Assembly: GCA_910584235.1 (NCBI GenBank)
Contig: CAJTZD010000123.1
Coordinates: 1 to 6,104, forward strand
Source of the DNA: an uncultured Acetatifactor sp.
GTDB taxonomy: Bacteria > Bacillota > Clostridia > Lachnospirales > Lachnospiraceae
Length of the DNA stretch: 6,104 bases
Reading direction: 5' to 3'
The stretch's first letter is position 1. Each line of letters starts with the position of its first letter. The notes beneath the pieces were generated by a model. That model made no database searches and was not told the DNA's origin. It saw only the letters and a list, made by a program, of their open reading frames with translations. This document shows positions 1-5,921 of the stretch, piece after piece. Made by a program: the position numbers and the translations under genes.

Positions 1-5
1 GCGGT

Positions 6-452
6 CTATCTCTTGTTTTCGGTTGCTTGCTTCTTTACCGTACATGAGCATTCAAGCCCGGCTTTCAAAATATCATATTGGGGGCTTGCAGCTTCATGGT
101 TTCCCGCCACATAATAGGTCGGGGCAATCCTGACGGATTCCTGCGCAAAGCAGAGCGCTATCCCTGCATCCGTGTGATTGGCATCTATGAGGTCTCCTGT
201 TATCACGATGATATCCGGCCGACTCTCGGATAGCAGTTTTAACAGTTCTGCATTGTTTTTTCCAAATTCAGCATTATGCAGGTCTGATATCTGCGCTATC
301 CGGAAGCCGGAAAATGCGGCAGGGATACGGCTGCTTGAAATTAAAATTGTACTAACCATCAATGCCGTATTGCCCCATACCGTCCAGACTGTGGGAATGA
401 CACACAACACTACAGACAGGATGATATTTCTTTTTCTTCTGCCTATTTTCAT
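6..452 (-). CDS. Truncated membrane-anchored metallophosphoesterase (N-terminal half, probable gene remnant)
   Basis: This encodes 148 residues of a calcineurin-like metallophosphoesterase of the membrane-anchored (YaeI-like) type. Residues 1-8 are basic (KIGRRKR) and about 9-38 form a membrane anchor. The catalytic N-terminal half follows: DLH (D57, H59), GDLID (G86-D87) and GNHE (G117-E120), all metal-binding motifs of the family. Intact relatives are usually around 270-290 residues and carry later histidine motifs (GHxH-like), which are absent here. Family-like sequence stops after about residue 134 (KAGLE), and a short unrelated tail (CSCTVKKQATENKR) leads to a stop. The metal site is therefore incomplete and activity is unlikely. 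The start is supported by AAGGGGGA about 8-9 bases upstream (461-468). It lies 79 bases after the lipoprotein gene on the same strand and could be the last gene of that operon. The family assignment is firm; that it is non-functional is inference. Confidence 0.8.
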   Translation of the reverse strand: MKIGRRKRNIILSVVLCVIPTVWTVWGNTALMVSTILISSSRIPAAFSGFRIAQISDLHNAEFGKNNAELLKLLSESRPDIIVITGDLIDANHTDAGIALCFAQESVRIAPTYYVAGNHEAASPQYDILKAGLECSCTVKKQATENKR

Positions 453-531
453 AAACTACATCCCCCTTCAATGACTGTGTGTTGGGACAGCTTATTTCCC
501 CTGTCTAATTCCTCTCTTTTGGCATTGGTGT

Positions 532-918
532 TTATTCTACCGTAATCCGGATGGTGCCATCATATCCAGCCCCATAAAGCCCTATATAGTTTGCACCACT
601 TTTAAGCTGTACTGTAACGCTGCGGCAATCGTTGCTTTTGAGGGCAGTGTTTCCAACCAATATGTCCTGCCCGTCAAAACCGTTTACGGCCGCATCATAA
701 GTTGCCAGAAAACCCGCATTATCCGAAACACGTTTTCCATCAAAAGACTGATAAGGAGTAATGAGGGCATTGCTTTTCCCAATAGCAACATTGCTGCCGA
801 CCTGCTCCACGCCGCTTTTCAGACCGTCTGCCAATTTATCAAGCCCCGAACACGCTGTACAGGAGAGAAGCATTATTCCGGCAATAAAAATAGCTGGTCC
901 TTTCTTGAAAAACTCCAT
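532..918 (-). CDS. Small lipoprotein of unknown function, LanI-like by position
   Basis: This encodes a 128-residue predicted lipoprotein. The N-terminus has a basic MEFFKKG start, a hydrophobic stretch at 9-19 and a lipobox region LLSCTAC, so the lipidated cysteine is C20 or C23. The mature part has an amphipathic, charged segment (about 26-45) and then a glycine- and asparagine-rich region ending in alternating hydrophobic residues (YIGLYGAGYDGTIRITVE), which suggests a small beta-rich domain. A GTG six bases upstream (924) is in frame, but it falls inside the GAGGAG ribosome binding site; the ATG at 918 sits 5 bases after that site and was chosen. The gene follows the small membrane-protein gene by 13 bases in the transporter operon. 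Lantibiotic immunity loci often encode a lipoprotein (LanI, such as NisI or SpaI) that captures the peptide outside the membrane. I see no sequence match to those, so this role rests on position only. Confidence 0.75.
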   Translation of the reverse strand: MEFFKKGPAIFIAGIMLLSCTACSGLDKLADGLKSGVEQVGSNVAIGKSNALITPYQSFDGKRVSDNAGFLATYDAAVNGFDGQDILVGNTALKSNDCRSVTVQLKSGANYIGLYGAGYDGTIRITVE

Positions 919-923
919 AAACA

Positions 924-929
924 CTCCTC
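924..929 (-). promoter_or_regulatory. Ribosome binding site deciding the lipoprotein start
   Basis: GAGGAG on the minus strand lies 5 bases before the ATG at 918 and overlaps the in-frame GTG at 924. This rules out the longer reading frame and favours the ATG. Confidence 0.7.
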
Positions 930-931
930 AC

Positions 932-1228
932 TTACTGCATGAAAGTTAAAAATAATCCCAGGGCAACAATGCCGGCCATCAACAGGCACCAAAATACACT
1001 GATAACTGTAGACGCAATATTTACAAGGCTGCGGCTTTCATTGCTCCTGACGCATATAATTGAGAGGATCAAACCCGCCACAACACAGGCAATATTGACA
1101 CCCGCCCAAGCCGTGCTTACCCCTCCCGGCAGCGTGAGTTTAAGAAACACGGGGATGAGGGTTGCCAGCGGAAAGACGCTGATAACCAGTGAAACCTTGC
1201 TTAAAGTTCTCAGTTTTTTACATTCCAT
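932..1228 (-). CDS. Small three-helix membrane protein, LanH-like by size and topology
   Basis: This encodes a 98-residue integral membrane protein of no recognised family. Three hydrophobic helices are visible at about 12-30, 40-60 and 71-96. The basic N-terminus (MECKKLR) and the R61/R66 loop between helices 2 and 3 predict N-terminus inside and C-terminus outside. The ribosome binding site (GAGG) overlaps the stop of the preceding permease gene, only 6 bases away, so translation is probably coupled. The position directly after two LanEG-type permeases, together with the size and three-helix layout, resembles NukH-type accessory immunity proteins, which are about 90 residues with three helices. 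No sequence similarity can be claimed without alignment. It could equally be a generic small membrane protein of unknown role. Real expression is very likely from the tight spacing and clear ribosome binding site. Confidence 0.75.
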   Translation of the reverse strand: MECKKLRTLSKVSLVISVFPLATLIPVFLKLTLPGGVSTAWAGVNIACVVAGLILSIICVRSNESRSLVNIASTVISVFWCLLMAGIVALGLFLTFMQ

Positions 1229-1234
1229 AATGAT

Positions 1235-1999
1235 TTACCTCATTTCTTTTTTTCCAAATTTTATTACAGCAACCGCAAACACCAATACAAAGACCAGTAC
1301 TGCAACCGGCAGGAAGGGGAACAGTGAAAATGCCATTGTGTTGGATTCCACCGAAAAGTCATGCAGGGAGCAGGACACCAGATAGCCGCTGTAGCAATAA
1401 GGATATGCTATCCATAAAGGCGTATTTGCGATCAGCACGCCGGGAATGACAAGGAGGAGGTTGAGTCCCACAGAAAGCAGCGGCTTTTCAAACAGGACAG
1501 TGACCGCCCACATAGTCCCCACACACGGCAGCATTGTCAAAAACAGCCCTACGCACCATTTCATCAGATAGAGGACGGGCAGAGTTTCCGTCACGCCCAT
1601 TGTCCTTGTGGCAACTGTCCCGGCAACTACGAACACCGCAAGGAACACGGCCATCTCCATAAGCAGATAAAATGCCAGCACACAGAATTTTGCTATGGAA
1701 AGCAAATACCGGCTGACCGGCAGGGCAAGCATCTTTAAAATGCCGTTATTCCCTGTTTCCCGTCCCGCGATCATCACACAGACCACGATCATGGAAAACG
1801 GCAGCAGATAGTAGGCATAAACCAGTGCGCTCTGGATAAACATTGCAGGCCATGCGTTTGTATATTCCGGCGTAAAATAGCGGCTCAGGTTTGCGACCCC
1901 GGAGGCAACCACCAGCAGCGGGGCAATAAAGATCAACGGTACGATCTTTGATCGTTTTACTTTCATAAATTCAATTTTGAGAAGCTCCAAAAAACTCAT
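1235..1999 (-). CDS. Lantibiotic immunity ABC transporter permease, MutG/LanG type
   Basis: This 254-residue ABC-2-type permease is the second membrane subunit of the exporter. About six hydrophobic segments are visible: roughly 20-36, 54-78, 104-128, 145-168, 175-192 and 226-247. A cytoplasmic stretch after helix 2 reads AGRETGNNGILKMLALPVSR (residues 78-97). This E-x-x-N-N-x-x-K-x-x-x-x-P-x-S-R pattern is typical of this permease group and probably contacts the ATPase. The length matches LanG/MutG proteins (about 245-255). The start ATG follows an AAGGAGGGAG ribosome binding site that overlaps the stop of the preceding permease gene, with 15 bases between the two genes. It should pair with the upstream permease as a heterodimer that moves lantibiotics out of the membrane. 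A bacitracin (BcrB-like) or other peptide exporter is the main alternative. Confidence 0.85.
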   Translation of the reverse strand: MSFLELLKIEFMKVKRSKIVPLIFIAPLLVVASGVANLSRYFTPEYTNAWPAMFIQSALVYAYYLLPFSMIVVCVMIAGRETGNNGILKMLALPVSRYLLSIAKFCVLAFYLLMEMAVFLAVFVVAGTVATRTMGVTETLPVLYLMKWCVGLFLTMLPCVGTMWAVTVLFEKPLLSVGLNLLLVIPGVLIANTPLWIAYPYCYSGYLVSCSLHDFSVESNTMAFSLFPFLPVAVLVFVLVFAVAVIKFGKKEMR

Positions 2000-2014
2000 T
2001 CTGACACTCCCTCC

Positions 2015-2740
2015 TTATTCATAGCGCAGGTTCTTTGCCATCCACAGCCCTGCACCAAGGAAAAGCAATGTTTCGATAACAGCGGCTTTTGTCACCGTTA
2101 TGTCCGGCTGCGCGCTCATGGCAACTGCAGGCTTCAGCATTATGACAAATGGATGGGCCAGCAGCAGACTGGAAGCTGAATTAGCCAATGCCATGCCACT
2201 TAAGAAACCGGCAACTCCAACGCCCAGCGGTATCCACATATTGATTGAACGGGACGAGATCAGGACCATAAATGACAGGACGGGCATTGACGTAAGGAAC
2301 GAGTAGCCTGCAAATCTGACCAGCGTCCCCATTTCAAACGCCCCCTGCGGCAGGTCCGCTATGCCGATCCACATAAGCGCCAGATTCTGCAAAACGACTG
2401 CCACCAGAAACATGGCCGATAAGATCAGTAACTTGCAAAGGTACATTCCCAAAACGCTTATGGGGAGCATATACATCTTTTTGACGGCGTTTCCCTTAAA
2501 CTCCATATTGTAAACCATGCAGGCGGCAACTACAATGCCGAACATATTCAAAACCATGATCATGCCGTAAAGCTGGGTCAGCAGGACGTCCATCGGCGGA
2601 AGCGGAAGCCCCAGCAGTGTATCTTTCCGCACTATGAAGTTGACAAAGGCATAGGCTGCGCCCAGAATGCCGACAGCCAGCAGCACCGGGATAACGCCCG
2701 TCCGTTTTTCTTTCCGAAGTTCGACAGCCAGTGCATTCAT
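2015..2740 (-). CDS. Lantibiotic immunity ABC transporter permease, MutE/EpiE (LanE) type
   Basis: This 241-residue ABC-2-type permease is the first membrane subunit. Six hydrophobic segments are seen at about 16-35, 56-77, 98-125, 142-162, 167-187 and 218-235. After helix 2 comes YNMEFKGNAVKKMYMLPIS (77-95), the counterpart of the E...P-x-S motif in the partner permease. The basic N-terminus (VELRKEKRTG) is typical of LanE proteins, which are usually about 240-250 residues. Its ATG overlaps the stop of the ATPase gene as ATGA (2737-2740), so the two are translationally coupled; a GAGGG sequence upstream is a moderate ribosome binding site. Having two distinct permease genes after one ATPase gene is the LanF-LanE-LanG order. 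Function as half of the exporter channel follows from family and context. Confidence 0.85.
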   Translation of the reverse strand: MNALAVELRKEKRTGVIPVLLAVGILGAAYAFVNFIVRKDTLLGLPLPPMDVLLTQLYGMIMVLNMFGIVVAACMVYNMEFKGNAVKKMYMLPISVLGMYLCKLLILSAMFLVAVVLQNLALMWIGIADLPQGAFEMGTLVRFAGYSFLTSMPVLSFMVLISSRSINMWIPLGVGVAGFLSGMALANSASSLLLAHPFVIMLKPAVAMSAQPDITVTKAAVIETLLFLGAGLWMAKNLRYE

Positions 2741-3513
2741 AATCTTGCCCTCTGCTTTCTGGCAGCGTTGTCCTGCTCCACCATGCCCAGGAACACATCC
2801 TCCAGATTAGCTTCGCTAATCTTATGGCTATTTCCCGCCTGCCCTGCACTATGCCGCAGTTCCTCCAGGCTTCCTTCAAACAGAAGGTTTCCATGATTGA
2901 GGATGCCGATGTCGTCCGCCATCAATTCAATCTCAGAGAGCATATGGGATGAGATCATTATGGTGCAGTCATAAAGGCCCGGAAGAGACTTCACCAGATT
3001 CCTAATCTCATGGATGCCGGAAGGGTCAAGGCCGTTCGTCGGTTCGTCCAGGATCAGGACAGGCGGCCTGCCTAACAGCGCACCGGCAAGGCCGAGCCGC
3101 TGCTTCATGCCCAGCGAATACTTCTTTGCCAGACGGCCTCCAAACTCCTCCAGCCCGACCAGCTCCAGTGCGTCATCGACAGAATCCCCTGGCAACCCCA
3201 AAATCCGCCGGATGATATCAAGGTTTTCCCGGCCGGTAAGGTTTGCATAAAAAGACGGCGATTCAATAAAGGAACCCACCCCTTTCAGTATGGTGATCCG
3301 GTCTTCCGGGAAATGCCTGCCGTCAATGGCAAAACTGCCTTTTGTCGGGGCTGTCAGCCCCAGCAGCATTTTCATGGTAGTGGATTTTCCCGCACCGTTG
3401 GGGCCAAGGAAACCGTAAATGCTGCCTTTCCGAATGTGAAGCGAAACATTGTTGACAGAAACAAAATTTTTATATTTTTTCGTCAACTGTTCAGTGGTAA
3501 TAATGTATTCCAT
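2737..3513 (-). CDS. Lantibiotic immunity ABC transporter ATP-binding subunit (LanF/MutF type)
   Basis: This 258-residue ATPase powers the exporter formed with the next two permeases. The motifs appear in order: Walker A GPNGAGKST (37-45), FIESP with glutamate E84 where most ABC ATPases have the Q-loop glutamine, signature SLGMKQRLGLA (133-143), Walker B VLILDE (152-157), D-loop (GLD, 161-163) and switch histidine H190. The E-loop in place of the Q-loop is a known hallmark of LanF immunity proteins and the best evidence for substrate class. The C-terminus (EANLEDVFL) is also typical of this group. The reading frame extends 16 codons further upstream, but the start at 3513 is preceded by AAAGGAGA at 8 bases and begins MEYIITTEQL like its relatives, so the longer start was rejected. 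It is the first gene of the minus-strand operon and is divergent from the response regulator. Confidence 0.9.
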   Translation of the reverse strand: MEYIITTEQLTKKYKNFVSVNNVSLHIRKGSIYGFLGPNGAGKSTTMKMLLGLTAPTKGSFAIDGRHFPEDRITILKGVGSFIESPSFYANLTGRENLDIIRRILGLPGDSVDDALELVGLEEFGGRLAKKYSLGMKQRLGLAGALLGRPPVLILDEPTNGLDPSGIHEIRNLVKSLPGLYDCTIMISSHMLSEIELMADDIGILNHGNLLFEGSLEELRHSAGQAGNSHKISEANLEDVFLGMVEQDNAARKQRARL

Positions 3514-3520
3514 ATCAACA

Positions 3521-3528
3521 TCTCCTTT
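3521..3528 (-). promoter_or_regulatory. Ribosome binding site deciding the ATPase start
   Basis: AAAGGAGA on the minus strand is about 7-8 bases before the ATG at 3513. No comparable site precedes the longer in-frame start at 3561, so the shorter protein is preferred. Confidence 0.7.
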
Positions 3529-3575
3529 CCATGTCTCTATGGTACAACACCAACCTGACATTAACTTTCCCGCAG

Positions 3576-3597
3576 CCTTACTTTTACCTTACTTTTT
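3576..3597. promoter_or_regulatory. Tandem 11-bp direct repeat, probable response-regulator operator
   Basis: Two head-to-tail copies, CCTTACTTTTA (3576-3586) and CCTTACTTTTT (3587-3597), differ only at the last base. A period of 11 bp puts both copies on the same face of the helix, as is usual for tandem sites bound by OmpR/PhoB-family dimers. They sit between the transporter operon and the response-regulator gene. On the plus strand they end about 10 bases before the -35 position of the regulator promoter. On the minus strand they lie 30-60 bases upstream of plausible start regions for the transporter operon; TACCAT at 3544-3539 is a weak -10 candidate there. The repeat is directly visible. 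Binding by the adjacent regulator, and activation of one or both directions, is inference. Confidence 0.6.
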
Positions 3598-3607
3598 TGC
3601 AAAACAT

Positions 3608-3635
3608 CTTCCAAAACAAAAAAATATGTTATAAT
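3608..3635 (+). promoter_or_regulatory. Promoter of the two-component system genes (perfect -10, weak -35)
   Basis: A perfect TATAAT occurs at 3630-3635. The -35 is weak: CTTCCA at 3608-3613 with a 16-base spacer is the best placed. A weak -35 preceded by tandem regulator sites fits activator-dependent transcription, possibly autoregulation. Transcription would start near 3642, giving a leader of under 20 bases that contains the ribosome binding site. Confidence 0.5.
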
Positions 3636-3646
3636 TAAGGAATCAC

Positions 3647-3654
3647 GGAGGTGA
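3647..3654 (+). promoter_or_regulatory. Strong ribosome binding site deciding the response-regulator start
   Basis: GGAGGTGA lies 5 bases before the ATG at 3660. The in-frame GTG at 3651 is part of this site, so it cannot be the start. Confidence 0.75.
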
Positions 3655-3659
3655 CGATT

Positions 3660-4361
3660 ATGGATAATACATTTTTACAAAATAAAAAACTCCTGCTTGT
3701 AGATGACGAGCCGGAGCTGCTGGAAATGGTTACAGCAATCCTGTCAGATGAAGGCTTTGGGAATATTGTGACTGCTGTTTCCGTAAAGGAAGGAATTTCA
3801 GCAGTCCAAAACGAGAAACCCGACCTTGCCATTTTAGATGTCATGCTGCCAGACGGGGACGGTTTTTCCCTTATGCAACAGATACGCACATTTTCAGATA
3901 TGCCGGTAATCTTTCTGACCGCAAAGGACGAGGCCGCAGACCGGCTGTCCGGGCTTGGGCTTGGGGCGGATGACTATATTGCAAAGCCATTCCTGCCACA
4001 GGAACTGCTGTTCCGCATCTATGCCGTTTTGCGCCGGTGCTATAAGGAAGATACACCGTTTATAAACCTGGACGGCTGCACCATCGACTTTGGCCGGGCC
4101 GAGGTCCACAAAGCCGGCAAGACCATCCCGCTGACAGCAAAGGAACATATTTTTCTGGAGACACTTGCCCGCAGTGAAGGCAGGATCGTGACCGTGGACA
4201 CATTATGCGAAGCCTTGTGGGGCGATAACCCTTTTGGCTATGAGAACAGCCTGAATGCCCATGTCCGCAGAATCCGTGAGAAGATTGAGACCGACCCGTC
4301 AAATCCTGTCTCCCTGATCACGGTCAAAGGGTTGGGCTATAAATTGAATACAAGGAAGTGA
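3660..4361 (+). CDS. OmpR/PhoB-family response regulator
   Basis: This 233-residue two-domain response regulator has the usual family length. The receiver domain (about 9-120) carries the acidic pair D15-D16, phosphoacceptor D60 in AILDVMLPDGDG, T87 in FLTAKD, and Y106 with K109 in DDYIAKPF; all expected active-site residues are present. The C-terminal winged-helix DNA-binding domain (about 135-232) contains PLTAKEHIFLETLARSEGRI, then the recognition-helix region ENSLNAHVRRIREKI and the C-terminal hairpin ITVKGLGYKL. It is divergent from the transporter operon and followed after 4 bases by its histidine kinase. It most likely binds the 11-bp tandem repeats just upstream and controls the transporter genes. 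Regulators in similar positions govern lantibiotic resistance transporters (SpaR, NsrR, CprR type). The family is certain; the target is inference. Confidence 0.92.
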   Translation: MDNTFLQNKKLLLVDDEPELLEMVTAILSDEGFGNIVTAVSVKEGISAVQNEKPDLAILDVMLPDGDGFSLMQQIRTFSDMPVIFLTAKDEAADRLSGLGLGADDYIAKPFLPQELLFRIYAVLRRCYKEDTPFINLDGCTIDFGRAEVHKAGKTIPLTAKEHIFLETLARSEGRIVTVDTLCEALWGDNPFGYENSLNAHVRRIREKIETDPSNPVSLITVKGLGYKLNTRK

Positions 4362-4365
4362 AGCC

Positions 4366-5736
4366 ATGAAATCACTTGGGAAATATATATCAAAATATCT
4401 GGCATCCTTTGCGGGGCTGGTCCTCATACTGCTGTTTATCAATTGTCTGGCTTTTGCCTGGACATTTTATGGGGTTGTGACAAAAGACTATGGCGGCTTT
4501 TCGCCACAAAATATGTTGGATGCTGCTGCTGAATCTGCTTCCCTGGAAGGCATTTCAGACGAGATATCCGGGCAGTTAAGAACCAATCATATCTGGGCTG
4601 TCTATCTTGATATGGAAGGGGACAGGGTTTGGGACGTAGACGCACCAGATGAGATACCAGAGTGTTTTACTGTCCAGGATGTAGCTGTATTTGCAAAAGG
4701 TTATCTTGCAGGTTACCCGGTCTTCATCAGGAACACAGACGATGGTATGCTGGTCTTAGGATATCCGCAGGACAGCTATATTAAATTACCAAGCAACTAC
4801 TATTCGCTGCGTTCCATCAAAACCTTTCCATTTTTTGTTATGGGGATACTGGCAGCTGATCTTGCAATACTGTTTCTGGCATATTATTACTCGAAACGGA
4901 AAATCCTTAAAAACGCTGAACCGATCATAACCTCGATTGTAACGCTCGGAAACGGCAGGCCGGCTTCCCTTTCCATGCATGGGGAGCTGTCGGGAATAGC
5001 AGACAGCGTCAACAAGGCATCTGCCATATTAAGCAGGCAGAACCAGGCCCGTGCGAACTGGATCAGCGGTGTTTCCCACGATATACGGACGCCCCTTTCC
5101 ATGATCATGGGGTATGCTGAACGGATTGCACATGAAAACAGCGCAGATTCCCATATCCGCAGAGAAGCTGAAATTATCCGGCAGCAAAGTGTCAAGATCA
5201 GAGAATTGGTGCAGGATCTCAATCTCATATCCAGTCTGGAATATGAAATGCAGCCCCTCCATAAAAGTCCTGTCAGCCTGGCCGGCTTACTGCGCTCCTA
5301 TACTGCTGAATTACTCAACACAGGCCTGCCTGGTAAGTATTCCATAAATATCGGAATTACACCTGCGGCAGAAACCGTTTTGTTTGATTGTGATGCCCGC
5401 CTGATTTCGAGGGCGGTAGGCAACCTTGTGCAGAACAGTATCAGCCACAACCCGGATGGCTGTGATATTGCGCTGGCTCTTGACTGTACGGACGAAAGCA
5501 TTTCCCTCTCCGTATCAGATAATGGCATTGGCTTGTCAACCGAGAAATTGAAAGAACTAAATGAAAAACCGCATTACATGGAAAGCACAGATGACAGATT
5601 AGATTTAAGGCACGGCCTCGGACTAATTCTTGTCCGTCAGATTACAGATGCACATAGCGGGACAATGAAAATTGAAAGTGAATACCAGAAAGGCTGCAAA
5701 GCCATTTTAAATTTTCCGATTGACGGAGGCAACTAA
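4366..5736 (+). CDS. Membrane sensor histidine kinase, partner of the adjacent response regulator
   Basis: This 456-residue sensor kinase has membrane helices at about 12-38 and 154-176 enclosing an outside sensor domain of roughly 115 residues, which shows no named fold to me. A HAMP-like linker follows (about 177-223, with GELSGIADSVNKAS). The phosphorylation domain has the H-box SGVSHDIRTPLSMIMGYAE with H238. The ATP-binding domain (about 340-453) has the N-box NLVQNSISHNP (353-363), the G1 box DNGIG (385-389) and the G2 box HGLGLIL (416-422), so it looks fully active. The start follows AAGGAAG at 7 bases. It is 4 bases downstream of the regulator gene and surely cotranscribed. Topology and sensor size resemble kinases that detect antimicrobial peptides outside the cell (NisK, SpaK, CprK type). 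The ligand cannot be read from the sequence; the link to peptide sensing comes from the neighbouring LanFEG genes. Confidence 0.92.
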   Translation: MKSLGKYISKYLASFAGLVLILLFINCLAFAWTFYGVVTKDYGGFSPQNMLDAAAESASLEGISDEISGQLRTNHIWAVYLDMEGDRVWDVDAPDEIPECFTVQDVAVFAKGYLAGYPVFIRNTDDGMLVLGYPQDSYIKLPSNYYSLRSIKTFPFFVMGILAADLAILFLAYYYSKRKILKNAEPIITSIVTLGNGRPASLSMHGELSGIADSVNKASAILSRQNQARANWISGVSHDIRTPLSMIMGYAERIAHENSADSHIRREAEIIRQQSVKIRELVQDLNLISSLEYEMQPLHKSPVSLAGLLRSYTAELLNTGLPGKYSINIGITPAAETVLFDCDARLISRAVGNLVQNSISHNPDGCDIALALDCTDESISLSVSDNGIGLSTEKLKELNEKPHYMESTDDRLDLRHGLGLILVRQITDAHSGTMKIESEYQKGCKAILNFPIDGGN

Positions 5737-5751
5737 ATAAAAGCAAAATTA

Positions 5752-5777
5752 GCAAGCCATATACCATATGGCATTGC
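5752..5777 (+). terminator. Hairpin directly after the histidine kinase gene, possible terminator
   Basis: The sequence GCAA-GCCATAT-ACC-ATATGGC-A-TTGC folds into an 11-bp stem with one bulged A and a 3-base loop, starting 15 bases after the kinase stop codon. No T-run follows immediately; the nearest T-rich stretch is at about 5813-5826. It may end or stabilise the two-gene transcript, but it is not a classic intrinsic terminator. Confidence 0.35.
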
Positions 5778-5844
5778 CCTTGATGGAGGGTTCTTCCGAC
5801 TGTAGCACATCTATTTTTCGTTTTTTACCGGTTTATCCATATGC

Positions 5845-5899
5845 AAACACAGAAACTCTGCATATTATCACGAAAACTCATATACAAACACGAAAACTC
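5845..5899 (+). repeat. Array of three direct repeats spaced by 20-21 bp
   Basis: Three copies of an 11-base core lie in a row: CACAGAAACTC (5848-5858), CACGAAAACTC (5869-5879) and CACGAAAACTC (5889-5899). The spacing is 21 and then 20 bases, about two helical turns, so a bound protein would meet each copy on the same face. Longer versions of the motif (TATCACGRAAAC or AAACACGRAAAC) recur inverted at 5906-5917 and directly at 6020-6031. The first copy is also enclosed by a 7-bp inverted repeat, ATATGCA (5839-5845) and TGCATAT (5859-5865). Confidence 0.6.
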
Positions 5900-5921
5900 C
5901 GAGCGGTTTCCGTGTTTGTAT
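5882..5921. repeat. Large palindrome with 16-bp arms
   Basis: The left arm ATACAAACACGAAAAC (5882-5897) and right arm GTTTCCGTGTTTGTAT (5906-5921) pair at 15 of 16 positions around an 8-base loop. The single mismatch (A5893 against C5910) becomes a G-U pair in RNA read from the minus strand, so the hairpin would be unbroken in a minus-strand transcript. The arms are inverted copies of the motif in the adjacent direct-repeat array. No T-run flanks it on either strand, which argues against a simple terminator. Confidence 0.65.

Noticed and set aside
486..505. GACAG...CTGTC inverted repeat between the lipoprotein and phosphoesterase genes, considered as a terminator
   Set aside because: The stem is only 5 bp with a 10-base loop and no T-run on the minus strand, so it does not support ending the operon before the phosphoesterase.
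939..1385. 148-codon plus-strand open frame opposite the small membrane protein and permease genes
   Set aside because: It lies entirely antisense to well-supported coding genes, shows no recognisable protein features and lacks a ribosome binding site.
2496..2894. 132-codon minus-strand open frame across the ATPase/permease junction
   Set aside because: It is a shadow of the two overlapping transporter genes in another frame. Its composition is rich in R, C, G and W, with no domain and no ribosome binding site.
3514..3561. 16-codon N-terminal extension of the ATPase
   Set aside because: The extension (MSGWCCTIETWKG...) is not family-like and covers the ribosome binding site of the ATG at 3513, where normal LanF-like sequence begins.
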